A DNA stretch of 61,061 nt from Chromatiales bacterium (GCA_014323925.1 JACONC010000006.1:1-61061), one strand, 5' to 3'; positions 25,014-35,110 are shown, numbered from the stretch's first letter. The notes: generated by a model not told the origin, from the letters alone. Program-made: numbers and translations.

Positions 25014-26850
25014 TATCGGCAGGTTCTTTTAGCTCAAGCGGTATACCTACATCGGATTTGTATTTTTGCTGAGTTTGCCATAACGATGCATATAAACCAC
25101 CCTGGTCAAGTAACGCTTGATGGGTCCCACGTTCCACTATGCAGGCTTTGCTCATCACTAGAATTTTATCGGCACTCACCACCGTCGACAAGCGGTGTGC
25201 AATAACCAGTGTTGTTATTCCGAGTGCGATTTCATCCAATAACTTGAGTATAACTTTTTCCGAATGAGTATCTAGATTAGAAGTTGCTTCATCAAACACC
25301 AGTATCATAGGTTTCTTTAACAATGCTCTAGCAATAGCAATTTTTTGCCGCTCACCGCCAGATAATTTCAGCCCTCGCTCGCCGACTACTGTATCGTACC
25401 CTTGTGGCAGGGCGGTAATAAAATCATGCAACCCGACCTGCCGGGAAATTTCAACAACATCTTCTCGACCTACTTTGTGAGGGCTACCATAAGCAATATT
25501 AGTGTAGAGGCTACGATTGAATAACACAGTGTCCTGCGGGACGATGCCGATGACAGATCTGAGGCTTTGTTGTTTATAGTCGCGTACATCTCTGCCGCCT
25601 ACTAAAATGTGTCCGCTAGTGACATCGTAAAAACGAAACAACAGACGAACTAGGGTAGATTTCCCAGATCCTGAAGGTCCCACGATTGCGACTTTAGCTC
25701 CGGCTGGCACGACAAAAGACACATCTTTTAATATCGTTCGTTGCGGGTAGTAGGCAAAACTAATATTATTGAACACAATATCTTTGGTTTTAGCGTTTTC
25801 AGAAACTGCTATAGCCCCTACGCTATCTTTGATCTCTTGTTCACGTCCAAGCAACTTCAGTATCATATCCATATCGGCAAGTGCATAACGGACCGCTCTA
25901 TAGACTATACCCAGTGTGCTTAACGGCATGAATAATTGCAGCATCATAGTATTAATCAGTATCAAATCACCCAAACTCAAATTGTTGTCTAGCACACCGT
26001 GTGCGGCAAATAGCATTACGATGCTAACGCCAATTGCGATAATAAGACCTTGACCGAAGTTCAACAAAGACATAGTTGTTTGGCTTTGCACTGCAAACTG
26101 TTCCCAATCCTTTAATAAGCCAGCGTAGCGGCTACATTCAAATGCCTCTTTATTAAAATACTTAACAGTTTCATAGTTGATGACGCTGTCTACCGCAAGC
26201 CCATTGGCTTGTGAGTCAAGCTCGTTCATCTTATAGCGAAATTGCATGCGCCAATTAGTCAATAATACAGTGAATACTATATACATGCCGACCGTTGTAA
26301 AAACCACACCACCGAACCACGGCTCGTACAAGCTAAACAAGTAAATCGCAACCAGCACAAATTCAACGATAACCGGCAAAATATGGAATACCATATAATT
26401 CAGTATCGTAGCAATACTCTGTGTGCCGCGCTCTAAGTCTCTGAATATCGCCCCAGTTTCGCGCGTCAAATGAAATCGTAGCGACAGTTCGTGTAAGTGG
26501 TGTAGCACTTGAGTGGACAGCTGGCGCATTGCGCGATAACGCACTCGCGCAAAGATAATATCTCGCAACTCGTTAAATAAACTGGTTAATGCCCGCAATC
26601 CTCCGTAACCGAGTAACAGAGCAATTGGTACCACCACCAACTGCGTATCTGATGCATCAAGCCTATCAACAATTTCCTTTAACACCAACGGTACGCCTAT
26701 CACCGCCAATTTGGCGAACACTAGGCTGACTAAAGCAAGCACGACACGACCGCGATATTGCCAAATATACGGTGTGATACACCTCAGGTTAGACCAGTCG
26801 TTGTGGCTATTTTCAGGTGCCACAATACGCCGCACATAAGAGGTGAACAT
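25000..26850 (-). CDS. Atm1/HMT-type ABC exporter (permease-ATPase fusion)
   Basis: The 616-residue half-transporter has six membrane helices (residues about 35-330) and an ATPase domain with Walker A GPSGSGKSTLV, signature LSGGERQKIAIARALL and Walker B MILVFDEATSNLD. The VINYETVKYFNKEAFE pattern near residue 228 is typical of the Atm1/HMT1 branch, which exports glutathione or sulfur conjugates linked to Fe-S and heavy-metal handling. It heads a two-gene unit with the AlkA-like gene. Confidence 0.92.
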   Translation of the reverse strand: MFTSYVRRIVAPENSHNDWSNLRCITPYIWQYRGRVVLALVSLVFAKLAVIGVPLVLKEIVDRLDASDTQLVVVPIALLLGYGGLRALTSLFNELRDIIFARVRYRAMRQLSTQVLHHLHELSLRFHLTRETGAIFRDLERGTQSIATILNYMVFHILPVIVEFVLVAIYLFSLYEPWFGGVVFTTVGMYIVFTVLLTNWRMQFRYKMNELDSQANGLAVDSVINYETVKYFNKEAFECSRYAGLLKDWEQFAVQSQTTMSLLNFGQGLIIAIGVSIVMLFAAHGVLDNNLSLGDLILINTMMLQLFMPLSTLGIVYRAVRYALADMDMILKLLGREQEIKDSVGAIAVSENAKTKDIVFNNISFAYYPQRTILKDVSFVVPAGAKVAIVGPSGSGKSTLVRLLFRFYDVTSGHILVGGRDVRDYKQQSLRSVIGIVPQDTVLFNRSLYTNIAYGSPHKVGREDVVEISRQVGLHDFITALPQGYDTVVGERGLKLSGGERQKIAIARALLKKPMILVFDEATSNLDTHSEKVILKLLDEIALGITTLVIAHRLSTVVSADKILVMSKACIVERGTHQALLDQGGLYASLWQTQQKYKSDVGIPLELKEPADSDIR

Positions 26851-26865
26851 AAGAAACAGATATTT

Positions 26866-27813
26866 TTAATGTCTAGCGAGGCGCAGCTTTCTTAAAAAAA
26901 AGCGCAGGCTCTGTTTATGATAAAACCAGAGTAAATCGATAATCGCTTTATTGGACAAACTCCACGCCAATGAACGACGCAGGCAATCCTCCGCTTCTCT
27001 ATGATAGCCGTTCTCGTGCATAATTAGCCCGGCGCGCCGCCACCGGTGCGCCAATATTCTACGATATTCCTTAAGCGGTATATGTTTAAGTGCGGTTGAT
27101 ATTAAAGTACTATTTTCGAATATCAAACACCACATTATATATCTGTGGTGATAGCGGTCGGACAGTCGTGATTCTAATCTGTGGAAAGTAACCGGACAAT
27201 CACCGATATGGAGCCACTTTCCTGAATCGGCAATACGCATGAACAATTCAACATCGTGGCCGGTCGGCAATGTTTCGTTATAGCCGCCGAGTTTGTATAT
27301 CACTTCGCTACGAAACACAGTGCACGAAGCGATGCCTGCCCCCATAGTGAGGAACCATAACCAGGGATTTTTAGATATTTTCTTTTGCCTATATTTGATG
27401 GTTTTACCATCGGATATATGCTTGATAATACGGTCGCTGCTGACGGCAACCGCATCAGGGTTGCTGGCTAGTGTAGGCACTGTTTTCTCAAGAAAGTTCG
27501 GCGGCGGAATATCGTCGGAGTCCAAAAAGTAAATGTATGCGTATCTATTTGCGGCCTGTTGCAAGGCACTATTTCTCGCCTCAGCTGCTCCTTTGTTGTG
27601 AACATGTTCTATTAGTTGCATATTAAAAGTCGGGGATGAATTATCCTTCCACGAGCGAACGACATCTGCTGTATTGTCGGTTGAACCATCGTCCACGACT
27701 ATCAGACAATCAGGTTGCAGTTTTTGTTGAAGCACTGCATTTAGTGATGCGACAATCGCTTGCGATCTATTCATAACCGGAATAATAACTAAGACACTCG
27801 AACCATTTTTCAT
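26866..27813 (-). CDS. Glycosyltransferase family 2, paralogue A
   Basis: The 315-residue protein has a GT-A domain with VLVIIPVMNRSQAI, the nucleotide-sugar motif VVDDGSTDNTADVV and the DxD-type YFLDSDDIPPPNFLEK near residue 92. Residues about 240-300 form a C-terminal helical extension (HRWRRAGL...EDCLRRSLAW) that is shared with the GTs at 27831 and 30033. The sugar and acceptor are unknown. It sits 17 bases behind the next paralogue, in an operon with it. Confidence 0.88.
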   Translation of the reverse strand: MKNGSSVLVIIPVMNRSQAIVASLNAVLQQKLQPDCLIVVDDGSTDNTADVVRSWKDNSSPTFNMQLIEHVHNKGAAEARNSALQQAANRYAYIYFLDSDDIPPPNFLEKTVPTLASNPDAVAVSSDRIIKHISDGKTIKYRQKKISKNPWLWFLTMGAGIASCTVFRSEVIYKLGGYNETLPTGHDVELFMRIADSGKWLHIGDCPVTFHRLESRLSDRYHHRYIMWCLIFENSTLISTALKHIPLKEYRRILAHRWRRAGLIMHENGYHREAEDCLRRSLAWSLSNKAIIDLLWFYHKQSLRFFLRKLRLARH

Positions 27814-27830
27814 CTATATATAGCGGGTCT

Positions 27831-28748
27831 TTAAGGTCTATGCTTCGCTCTTCTCAGACGAGAAATCTTTATTAAATACTTCCAAGATGGGTTGACTACT
27901 CGCCAACTTAAAGAACGGGTAAAACAATCATGTGCTTCTTCAATGCGCTTGCCAGTTAATAATTCTTGCCCCGCTCGACACCATGCATCAGCCAGTATGG
28001 CTCGATAAACCCTCTTGGCTATGTGGTAGCGCGCCCCATAAGTATCCAGCAAATTCTCGTATATTAATGCCCACTGTCTATGGTAATCGGAAAATTGATC
28101 TTGTAAATCCGCTGCCGATGAGGACTGCAATCTAGTCGCCGTGCAATGTTGGATACAGTACCAGGCACCTTGATTGGAAATCCGTGAGTAAAAATCAGTG
28201 TCCGCTCCCATGGTCATCAAAGGATTAAACTTCCCTGCTTTTTCAACGGCATCTTTGCGCAGTAAGACCATACCTGCTATTTCTAGTTTAGAACGCATCA
28301 GCCATAACCAGGGGTTGTCGGCCAAACCACTTAGATCAATATCTGTCTTCTTTTTACTCGTTAACTCCAATCGTTCTGGCACTGCCGCAACATAATCCGA
28401 AGACTTAGCGAGGCTTAAGGTGGCTTTTTGATAGAAATCTCTAGGTAGCCTAGTGTTTGCGTCTGCAAAATGTACATATTGGTAATCGCTTATATAATCC
28501 AAGCCGATATTTCTAGTACTTGCAATATCGTTGGAATTGCGTTTTATATATTTTACTTGCAGGGTCGGCGCAACTTTTTTTATACTGGTTTGTAGGGGTT
28601 TAATGGCTACTTCTAGTGCTTCATCGTAGATTATGATCAATGAGTGAGGTTCTAGAGTTTGCGCACATATACAATCTATAGTATCGTGCGGAATATTTTT
28701 CTGGTTATCTAAGGCACATACCGTCGCCACCGAAGGTGTGTTATTCAT
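27831..28748 (-). CDS. Degenerate glycosyltransferase family 2, paralogue B
   Basis: The 305-residue protein aligns along its length with the neighbouring GT2 paralogues and keeps their C-terminal extension (DAWCRAGQ...HDCFTRSLSW). The catalytic signatures have drifted: VVDDGSTD has become IIYDEALE near residue 40 and the DSDD metal site has become FADANTRLP near residue 95. It may have lost catalysis or act on a different donor. Its start overlaps the GT25 stop by 4 bases. Confidence 0.75.
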   Translation of the reverse strand: MNNTPSVATVCALDNQKNIPHDTIDCICAQTLEPHSLIIIYDEALEVAIKPLQTSIKKVAPTLQVKYIKRNSNDIASTRNIGLDYISDYQYVHFADANTRLPRDFYQKATLSLAKSSDYVAAVPERLELTSKKKTDIDLSGLADNPWLWLMRSKLEIAGMVLLRKDAVEKAGKFNPLMTMGADTDFYSRISNQGAWYCIQHCTATRLQSSSAADLQDQFSDYHRQWALIYENLLDTYGARYHIAKRVYRAILADAWCRAGQELLTGKRIEEAHDCFTRSLSWRVVNPSWKYLIKISRLRRAKHRP

Positions 28749-29947
28749 ACAACTCTTGTGTACTTAAATAGCCCTAACTTTTTTATATAAATCCTAATGG
28801 TAGTAAACATTTTACCGTAATAAATATTGCGAGCAGTGGCTTGTATCAAAAAGGCTAATATAGATAAAACCGTAACTGGTATATTGAGTATAAGTCTCAG
28901 ACTTATATATAAGGCCCCTTGAATGGAAGTGATTCTTCTCATTCTACACCATAGCGATTTCTGTATATGATAGCGCATTTTTATTATTTGTATTACCATA
29001 TTAGTAAGCGATTCGTGTTTGCGTCGTTTGCGCGCCTCTTGTTTTATTTTTGATTTTGGTCGTCTGTCTTTTCTATTGCTACTAGCGGATTTTTGCTGCC
29101 AATTCTTCAGCATATGGGTGGACGGTTCTTTATCTCTGTCATAAGCCGCTTGTGCTCGCTGTTTTCTGGAGCCTAAAACAAATTTAGCCAAACCAACGGT
29201 TATATAGCGTCTCAGAGAAAGTGTGGGAATTTCTTTTTGCAGTTCCATCGGCAAATCAGCATTAGCACTACCTCGAACAGTTGATTTTCCCCTATGGTAT
29301 TTATCGGCTACGATACAAGGGGGAGTAATGATTCTCAAAGTATCGCCGACAAGCTCCGTGTTACCAGTCACCCAATCGGCAGGCATTCGTATCGGAAACG
29401 ACAGGCGGTGTAGTTTTTTTGCCGTTGAAAGTTTAATTAAATAACCCAAGGTCGTAAAAGGAAATTCTGCAGGCTTAGCGATATAGTGTCCGCGGCAAAC
29501 CTCTGTCTTCCAGTAAACGGGTTCTGCGCCTTTATTAAAAGATTTTCTGTACTTTGAGTAATGGCCGAGCAATAAGGTACCCCATGGCACTTTTTGTATA
29601 ATATCAGATTGTAATATTTCTGGTAAGTGAGGTGATAATATGGCGTCGTCTTCAAGCACACAAGCAGCTGGGATATTATTTTCCATCATGTGCTCATAGA
29701 ATTTTATGTGACTTAACAAACATCCCACTGCACCTAAAGTCATACGCTGTTTGTTATATGTATTAGTATAGAAAATCTGCCGTCCGTATTTTTCTACTAA
29801 CTGATATGGTGTGTATTGAGTGCCATCCACCGCCTCTATATATTGGCATTCTAGCCCCAGATCACTTAATTGCTGGTTAATTTGAACCTTACGTTCGGGT
29901 GATTTTTTTAAGTTGATGACAAAAATAGGAAAAAGACTGTTGCTCAT
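28745..29947 (-). CDS. Glycosyltransferase family 25 with long basic C-terminus
   Basis: The 400-residue protein has the GT25 core: IFVINLKKSPERKVQI (residues 8-23), TLGAVGCLLSHIKFYEHMM (residues 71-89) and CVLEDDAILSPHL near residue 96. After about residue 270 the sequence is highly basic (RKDRRPKSKIKQEARKRRKH) and then has a hydrophobic stretch near residue 355 that could bind the membrane. It is a paralogue of the GT25 at 18898 and the first gene of a GT25-GT2-GT2 operon. Confidence 0.87.
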   Translation of the reverse strand: MSNSLFPIFVINLKKSPERKVQINQQLSDLGLECQYIEAVDGTQYTPYQLVEKYGRQIFYTNTYNKQRMTLGAVGCLLSHIKFYEHMMENNIPAACVLEDDAILSPHLPEILQSDIIQKVPWGTLLLGHYSKYRKSFNKGAEPVYWKTEVCRGHYIAKPAEFPFTTLGYLIKLSTAKKLHRLSFPIRMPADWVTGNTELVGDTLRIITPPCIVADKYHRGKSTVRGSANADLPMELQKEIPTLSLRRYITVGLAKFVLGSRKQRAQAAYDRDKEPSTHMLKNWQQKSASSNRKDRRPKSKIKQEARKRRKHESLTNMVIQIIKMRYHIQKSLWCRMRRITSIQGALYISLRLILNIPVTVLSILAFLIQATARNIYYGKMFTTIRIYIKKLGLFKYTRVV

Positions 29948-30032
29948 GTTTTTTGTTAGCCGATTGGGTAGGAGTGCTCAAATATCTATTATAAATGCTA
30001 AGCATTGTAAACGATAGCAAGAGCAGAAGCGA

Positions 30033-31040
30033 TTAGAAGCGAAATTTATGCTGTGCATGAATGTGCTTAACGGCATCTATAAAGCGATTGTATAAATTGA
30101 ATTTATTTAACACCTTAAATAAGAGCGCAGTGGGTAAAGCTAATAACCAATAAATAAAGGGTTTAATGCCGTTTTTTGCCCGCCAAGCTATGGATCTGCG
30201 AAAACAATCTTGAGCTTGCTGCCAGCGTTGTTGTTTTAGCAGTTCTAACCCTGCGTGTCGCCATTTCCTTGCTAGCAGGCAGCGATAGATACTCGGCTGT
30301 AGTTTCTTTTGCTCAGAAAAGTTAGCAACGCAATTCTCAAATATATGACACCATTTTCTTAATGGATCGGCATGCATGTCGCGTAGATGCACGCTATGCT
30401 CGTGCATAACAACTGGGCAGCCGCGTACATGCAACCACTCGCCTAGGCCAGCTAGACGAAAAAAAAGTTCAGTGTCGTGTCCGGTTAAGAGTACCTCGTT
30501 ATAACCACCCAGCCGTTTAATGATATCCGTGCGTAGCAATGTAGACGATGAAACACCGGCGCCCATATCTATAAACCAGTGATACGGATTGACACTTAGC
30601 CGTCTCTGATTAAGATATTGCACATCACCTCGTTGGTTCTTTAAGACTCGGTCAACACTCGCAGCAATTGCCTGAGGATGCATTTCTAACGCGGTTCGTG
30701 TTTTTTCTAAAAATGCAGGAGATGGAACATCGTCCGAGTCTAAGAAGTAGATATAGTGATGCTGGTCCTGAGCGCATGCAAGCCCAGAATTCCTAGCCGC
30801 CGATGCGCCTTTATTTTTATTATGAACGATCAACTGTGTTGTAAAAGGAGGTGATTTTGAGTCAAACCACGCGCTGACTACTTCTACAGTATTATCGCTA
30901 GAGCAATCATCTACGATAATTAAATGATCGGGGTGGTGTGTTTGCTTCAGTATAGAATCAAGGGCTATTTCGATATAGCGAGGGCGGTTCATTACCGGTA
31001 TAACGACTAAAATATCGGATGATTGAGATGTAGCAATCAA
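30033..31040 (-). CDS. Glycosyltransferase family 2, paralogue C
   Basis: The 335-residue protein has an intact GT-A domain: ILVVIPVMNRPRYIEIALDS, VDDCSSDNTVEVV and YFLDSDDVPSPAFLEK near residue 95. The helical C-terminal extension (RKWRHAGLELL...QDCFRRSIAW) matches paralogues A and B. The hydrophobic tail near residue 305 may associate with the membrane. It lies between the GT25 gene and hemH. Confidence 0.88.
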   Translation of the reverse strand: MIATSQSSDILVVIPVMNRPRYIEIALDSILKQTHHPDHLIIVDDCSSDNTVEVVSAWFDSKSPPFTTQLIVHNKNKGASAARNSGLACAQDQHHYIYFLDSDDVPSPAFLEKTRTALEMHPQAIAASVDRVLKNQRGDVQYLNQRRLSVNPYHWFIDMGAGVSSSTLLRTDIIKRLGGYNEVLLTGHDTELFFRLAGLGEWLHVRGCPVVMHEHSVHLRDMHADPLRKWCHIFENCVANFSEQKKLQPSIYRCLLARKWRHAGLELLKQQRWQQAQDCFRRSIAWRAKNGIKPFIYWLLALPTALLFKVLNKFNLYNRFIDAVKHIHAQHKFRF

Positions 31041-31073
31041 TGTAGTACTGCCAGTTTTATGTGCTACTCGATG

Positions 31074-32165
31074 CTATTGGGGTGCTCCCATAGCTAGAGC
31101 CTTTGCTTTAGCTTGCATGCTGATTTGCGCATCCTCAATATCTTCTATGCCCCAACCAGTTATATGTTTTAATATAAGTTCCTTTATACATTCGACATGC
31201 GAGTCACCGTCGTTGAGTGCCGGGATGTAGCGTAAATGAGCGCCGCCAGCACCCTTGAAAGCATCGCCTGCTTGCATAGCTATCTCCTCTAATGTTTCTA
31301 AGCAATCGACAGCAAACCCTGGGCAAAAAACATCGACGGTGCTTACCCCCTGTTCTGCCAGCTTAACTAAGGTCGGTTCAGTATACGGCTGCAGCCACTC
31401 GGCTCGCCCAAAACGCGATTGGAAACAAAGTTTATACTCATGTTCTTTCAAGGATAAATCTTGTGCAATTAATCGTGCCGTGGCATGACACTGACAATGA
31501 TAAGGATCCCCCTGCAGTAGATTGCGTTTAGGCAATCCGTGAAATGAAAATACTAATCTATCCCCGGCACCATGTTGTTTACGAAACTCACGTATTTGAT
31601 TGCTACAGGCTGAGATATAAAGCGGATGTTTATGATAGTGGTTAACATAACGCACTTCAGGCTGCCATCGCCAAGTACTTAGTATTTGAGCTACCTTGTC
31701 AAACACTGATGCCGTAGTGGTTGCCGAGTACTGTGGAAACAGTGGCAATATCAACAATCGACGAACTGATTCTTCTTTCATCTCATTTAATATGTCCTCA
31801 ATCGACGGTTTGTCGTAGCGCATCGCAAGTTTTAGAGTTAAGTTTTGGTGTTCATTTTTTAGTCTGTGCAGAACTTTTGAGCTCAAACGCTCAGAGTGAA
31901 CCAGTAGCGGCGAACCTTCGGGTAACCACACTTTTTCATAAGCCGCGGCACTTTTACGCGGGCGCAACGGCAACACCAGTAGGTGTAAGATCAGCCACCA
32001 TAGCGGGCGAGGGATTTCTACTACTCTCGGATCAGATAAAAAATCTGCCAAATAACGGCGAACCGCAGCAGTCGTAGGAGCCTCAGGGGTGCCTAGATTA
32101 ACGACTAAAATACCAGTAAGCTCAACGCTACCATGCTGGTAGTCTTTATCACCAAGATAATTCAA
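31074..32165 (-). CDS. hemH: Ferrochelatase
   Basis: The 363-residue enzyme inserts iron into protoporphyrin IX. Signatures are GILVVNLGTPEAPT near residue 18, RLVFSFHGLPKRNL with the catalytic His near residue 200, YKLCFQSRFGRAEWLQPYTE near residue 250 and CPGFAVDCLETLEEIA near residue 285. It supplies haem B to the ctaA/ctaB route encoded earlier in the window. The HNH gene ends 13 bases upstream. Confidence 0.97.
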   Translation of the reverse strand: MNYLGDKDYQHGSVELTGILVVNLGTPEAPTTAAVRRYLADFLSDPRVVEIPRPLWWLILHLLVLPLRPRKSAAAYEKVWLPEGSPLLVHSERLSSKVLHRLKNEHQNLTLKLAMRYDKPSIEDILNEMKEESVRRLLILPLFPQYSATTTASVFDKVAQILSTWRWQPEVRYVNHYHKHPLYISACSNQIREFRKQHGAGDRLVFSFHGLPKRNLLQGDPYHCQCHATARLIAQDLSLKEHEYKLCFQSRFGRAEWLQPYTEPTLVKLAEQGVSTVDVFCPGFAVDCLETLEEIAMQAGDAFKGAGGAHLRYIPALNDGDSHVECIKELILKHITGWGIEDIEDAQISMQAKAKALAMGAPQ

Positions 32166-32178
32166 TGTACACTGACGA

Positions 32179-32757
32179 CTAAGAAGATCGCAAGCGACTC
32201 TGTCTTGGGAAGTGTGCTTTTAGGAAATCCATCTGATCAGCCAATATAGCACGGGCTCTTAAATAAATGTATTCTGCATGGGTTGGAACGAAAGGAATAG
32301 CGAGTAATTTCATAGCAGCTTGCTCAGGGGTACGCCCAGCTTTTTGATTATTGCAACGTTTGCACGCGGCGACCACATTGTTCCAGGTATCTTTTCCTCC
32401 TTGTTTGAAAGGGATTACATGGTCACGAGATAAATAGCGACGATTGAACGACTCTCCACAATAAAGACATAAAAATCCATCGCGCTTAAACAGAGCATTG
32501 TTATTCAAAGGCGGAATGTAATTTAAGTCTAAATGAGGATTTTTGCCGTAGGTGGCAATGACCGAATTGACATTGATAATACTACGCTTGCCGGTTATTG
32601 CGTTGATGCCACCACGGATTTTTAACAGAGTGGTTCCTACCTCATAGGCGACGGTATCGGCGTGATAAAGCCTAACCGCAGCTTGATAATCAATCCAGTC
32701 AACAGGCATACCAGACACATCAACTCTCAGAATTTGTTGACCTAATTTCTCTTGCAT
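32179..32757 (-). CDS. HNH endonuclease family protein
   Basis: The 192-residue protein has a zinc-binding HNH core at residues about 95-150: CLYCGESF, then LSRDHVIPFKQGGKDTWNNV, then CKRCNNQKAGRTPEQA. This subfamily is common as a housekeeping-like gene in proteobacteria and need not be mobile or restriction-related. It is divergent from the ParA-like gene. Confidence 0.9.
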   Translation of the reverse strand: MQEKLGQQILRVDVSGMPVDWIDYQAAVRLYHADTVAYEVGTTLLKIRGGINAITGKRSIINVNSVIATYGKNPHLDLNYIPPLNNNALFKRDGFLCLYCGESFNRRYLSRDHVIPFKQGGKDTWNNVVAACKRCNNQKAGRTPEQAAMKLLAIPFVPTHAEYIYLRARAILADQMDFLKAHFPRQSRLRSS

Positions 32758-32864
32758 AATACTACCTTATATATCAGGAGCTGTGAGTTAGTTTTGTATA
32801 GTATAGAAATTGTTTATAATGTCAATAATAAAAGCTCTCAACAACAACTAACGAGGAGTAAGGC

Positions 32865-33503
32865 ATGAGAAAAATTATGTTACTAAATGCTAAAGGAGGA
32901 TCCGGTAAAACCACTATTGCAACCAATTTGGCGAGCTATTACGCAACCAAAAACCTAAATGTAGTTTTAGCAGATTTCGACCCCCAAAAGAGTAGCCTGA
33001 GTTGGCTGTCAGCGCGGTCTCCAAGTAAGCCCCCTATCCGAGCATATGACGGGGTTAGGAGACGCGGTGCCTCCCAGAAAGCTGCAGATATCTGCATTAT
33101 GGATACCCCGGCAGCTCTACACGGTAAAGATCTCAATAGTATGATAAGGCGAGCCGAGACTATTATCATTCCGGTGCTCCCATCTATGTTGGATATGCGC
33201 GCAGCGCGCGAGTTTATCAAAGAGATACGATCGTTCCCTGCTATTATTGGTAAACGCGCCAAAATAGCCGTTATCGGCAATCGGGTGCGCATGCAAACGA
33301 ATGTAGCCTGGCAACTAGACGAGTTTTTACTCAAGTTACGTTTTTCTTTCCCCACCCATCTCAGAGACAGCATGAATTATATACGCGCTGCTGAGAAAGG
33401 GCTTGGCATATTTGAGATGTCTCGCTACGCAACTATCGCTGAACGCGATGACTGGATGCCTTTGTTGCGCTGGTTAGGCAGCCAACGCAGTATGCCATAT
33501 TAA
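32865..33503 (+). CDS. ParA/MinD-family P-loop ATPase
   Basis: The 212-residue protein has the deviant Walker A motif LNAKGGSGKTTIATNLAS (residues 7-24), DFDPQKSSLSWL near residue 38 and a Walker B CIMDTPAAL near residue 76. It is shorter than chromosomal Soj and no ParB is adjacent, so a specialised positioning role is more likely than chromosome segregation. A TATAAT box (32815-32820) and a GAGGAG RBS precede it. It is probably cotranscribed with the 128-residue gene downstream. Confidence 0.88.
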   Translation: MRKIMLLNAKGGSGKTTIATNLASYYATKNLNVVLADFDPQKSSLSWLSARSPSKPPIRAYDGVRRRGASQKAADICIMDTPAALHGKDLNSMIRRAETIIIPVLPSMLDMRAAREFIKEIRSFPAIIGKRAKIAVIGNRVRMQTNVAWQLDEFLLKLRFSFPTHLRDSMNYIRAAEKGLGIFEMSRYATIAERDDWMPLLRWLGSQRSMPY

Positions 33504-33532
33504 AACAACCCTGTGCAAAGCACCGGATTGCG

Positions 33533-33919
33533 GTGAAACAGCAAAACCTGATAGTACAAATTGACGGTGAAGTGGTATTGGAATACGATCGCCGAAAACC
33601 GCTGAACAAGCGACAAAAAGAGGATTTATTCCGCATAGATGCGAAATTATCTCAGAATGTTGAAACAGATAGACAGTCTCTACCGCAGCCTAATCCATTG
33701 CAGTTCACCGAAGTTGTCGGTTGCGCTCTAGTCAAAGCTCTACAGATCGGCAACGACCAAGTAACGGCAGCTGCGTGTGCGTGGTTGGCAAACCGTATTC
33801 CCGAACTCAGGCAGGTTAAAGCTAAAACAGAAGATGCCGGACATGTTTCTATAGAACTCGTTTTCAATCGCGGTTACCAAGTCGAGCAAACGATGCGTTT
33901 TGTTCCTCAGGTGCATTAA
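33533..33919 (+). CDS. Uncharacterised protein downstream of the ParA-like ATPase
   Basis: The 128-residue soluble protein starts with GTG. The N-terminal half is rich in charged residues (VVLEYDRRKPLNKRQKEDLF) and the C-terminal half is mixed alpha-beta. I do not recognise a family. The 29-base gap behind the ATPase suggests a functional pair. Confidence 0.65.
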   Translation: MKQQNLIVQIDGEVVLEYDRRKPLNKRQKEDLFRIDAKLSQNVETDRQSLPQPNPLQFTEVVGCALVKALQIGNDQVTAAACAWLANRIPELRQVKAKTEDAGHVSIELVFNRGYQVEQTMRFVPQVH

Positions 33920-34051
33920 AAACTGCCGAAGTTCAGTCCGCAACTGCGATGTTCAATAATTTTAATAGCCATGCTTTCGCTTATCAGCCTTTTATGTATG
34001 TTGCTAACATCCGCTAAAAAGTGACATCGTCTACATCCGCGTAGAGTTACA

Positions 34052-35110
34052 ATGCTCGCACCTTTTTCCACTCGTTTGCTGAAGTGGTATGCGTGTAGCG
34101 GTAGAAAAAATTTACCCTGGCAGCGCAGTGTATCGGCTTATCGGGTGTGGGTTTCCGAGATTATGCTACAGCAGACCCAAGTACAAACGGTTATTCCATA
34201 TTACCGTCGTTTCATGCGCTACTTCCCCAGCCTTAAATCTCTCGCAGAGAGCCCATTGTCGGAAGTCATGGTGCAGTGGGCGGGCTTGGGTTATTATGCT
34301 CGCGCTAGAAACATGCACCGCACTGCGCGCCTTATAAGATCACACTATGGTGGTCGTTTTCCCAAGGATAAAAAGATCTTAATGACATTACCTGGTATTG
34401 GCCGATCAACCGCTTCAGCCATTTTGGCTCTGGCATATAGGCAAAGACACGCTATTCTGGATGGCAATGTTAAACGCGTGCTTGCCAGACACGCCGACAT
34501 TGCAGCTCGTCCAGGCGATACTACGGCAAATCGCAAGCTATGGAAACAAGCCGATGACTACCTACCACACCAAAATATTGCCGAATACACACAAGCGTTG
34601 ATGGATCTAGGGGCTCTGGTCTGCACAAAAAATAACCCGCAATGCGAGCGTTGTCCAGTGGCAGAAGATTGTCTTGCTCGCAAGATTGGTTGCATCGCCG
34701 AGCGACCTTGCTTAGCTATCTCGAAGAAAAAGCCACACCGTCATGTATTTATGCTTATGGCTATGCACAAAGACAGTATTTTGTTAGAACGCAGACCTCC
34801 ATCTGGGATATGGGGTGGTCTGTCGAGCTTTCCAGAGATGCAGAGTCAAGCTGAAGCTGAAGCCTGGTGTCGACAGAAAATAGGGCACATCACCAACACA
34901 AATTGTTTGCCGTCTTTCAAGCATCAATTTACTCATTTCTCGTTGACCATAACCCCATTAAAAGTAGAGATTGGAAAAATTTATCCGCGTATAAGTGAGG
35001 AAAATGGTTTAGTTTGGTGTAAACTTTTATATTCAATCAGCGGTGTGCCTGCACCCGTTAAAAAATTGATAGTGCAATTACAAAATAGTAGGGACAAAGA
35101 TGACTCGTAA
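34052..35110 (+). CDS. mutY: A/G-specific adenine glycosylase
   Basis: The 352-residue enzyme removes adenine mispaired with 8-oxoguanine. It has [17 protein letters not shown] with the catalytic Glu near residue 33, [17 protein letters not shown] and the catalytic Asp in [14 protein letters not shown] near residue 140. The [4Fe-4S] ligands have C-x6-C-x2-C-x5-C spacing near residues 194-210. The C-terminal NUDIX-like recognition domain (residues about 225-345) is present. yggX overlaps its end by 11 bases, as in many gammaproteobacteria. Confidence 0.97.
   Translation: MLAPFSTRLLKWYACSGRKNLPWQRSVSAYRVWVSEIMLQQTQVQTVIPYYRRFMRYFPSLKSLAESPLSEVMVQWAGLGYYARARNMHRTARLIRSHYGGRFPKDKKILMTLPGIGRSTASAILALAYRQRHAILDGNVKRVLARHADIAARPGDTTANRKLWKQADDYLPHQNIAEYTQALMDLGALVCTKNNPQCERCPVAEDCLARKIGCIAERPCLAISKKKPHRHVFMLMAMHKDSILLERRPPSGIWGGLSSFPEMQSQAEAEAWCRQKIGHITNTNCLPSFKHQFTHFSLTITPLKVEIGKIYPRISEENGLVWCKLLYSISGVPAPVKKLIVQLQNSRDKDDS

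Noticed and set aside
32179-32757. HNH gene as part of a restriction or homing system
   Set aside because: No methylase, specificity gene or intron is nearby, and this HNH subfamily is widespread as a lone gene.
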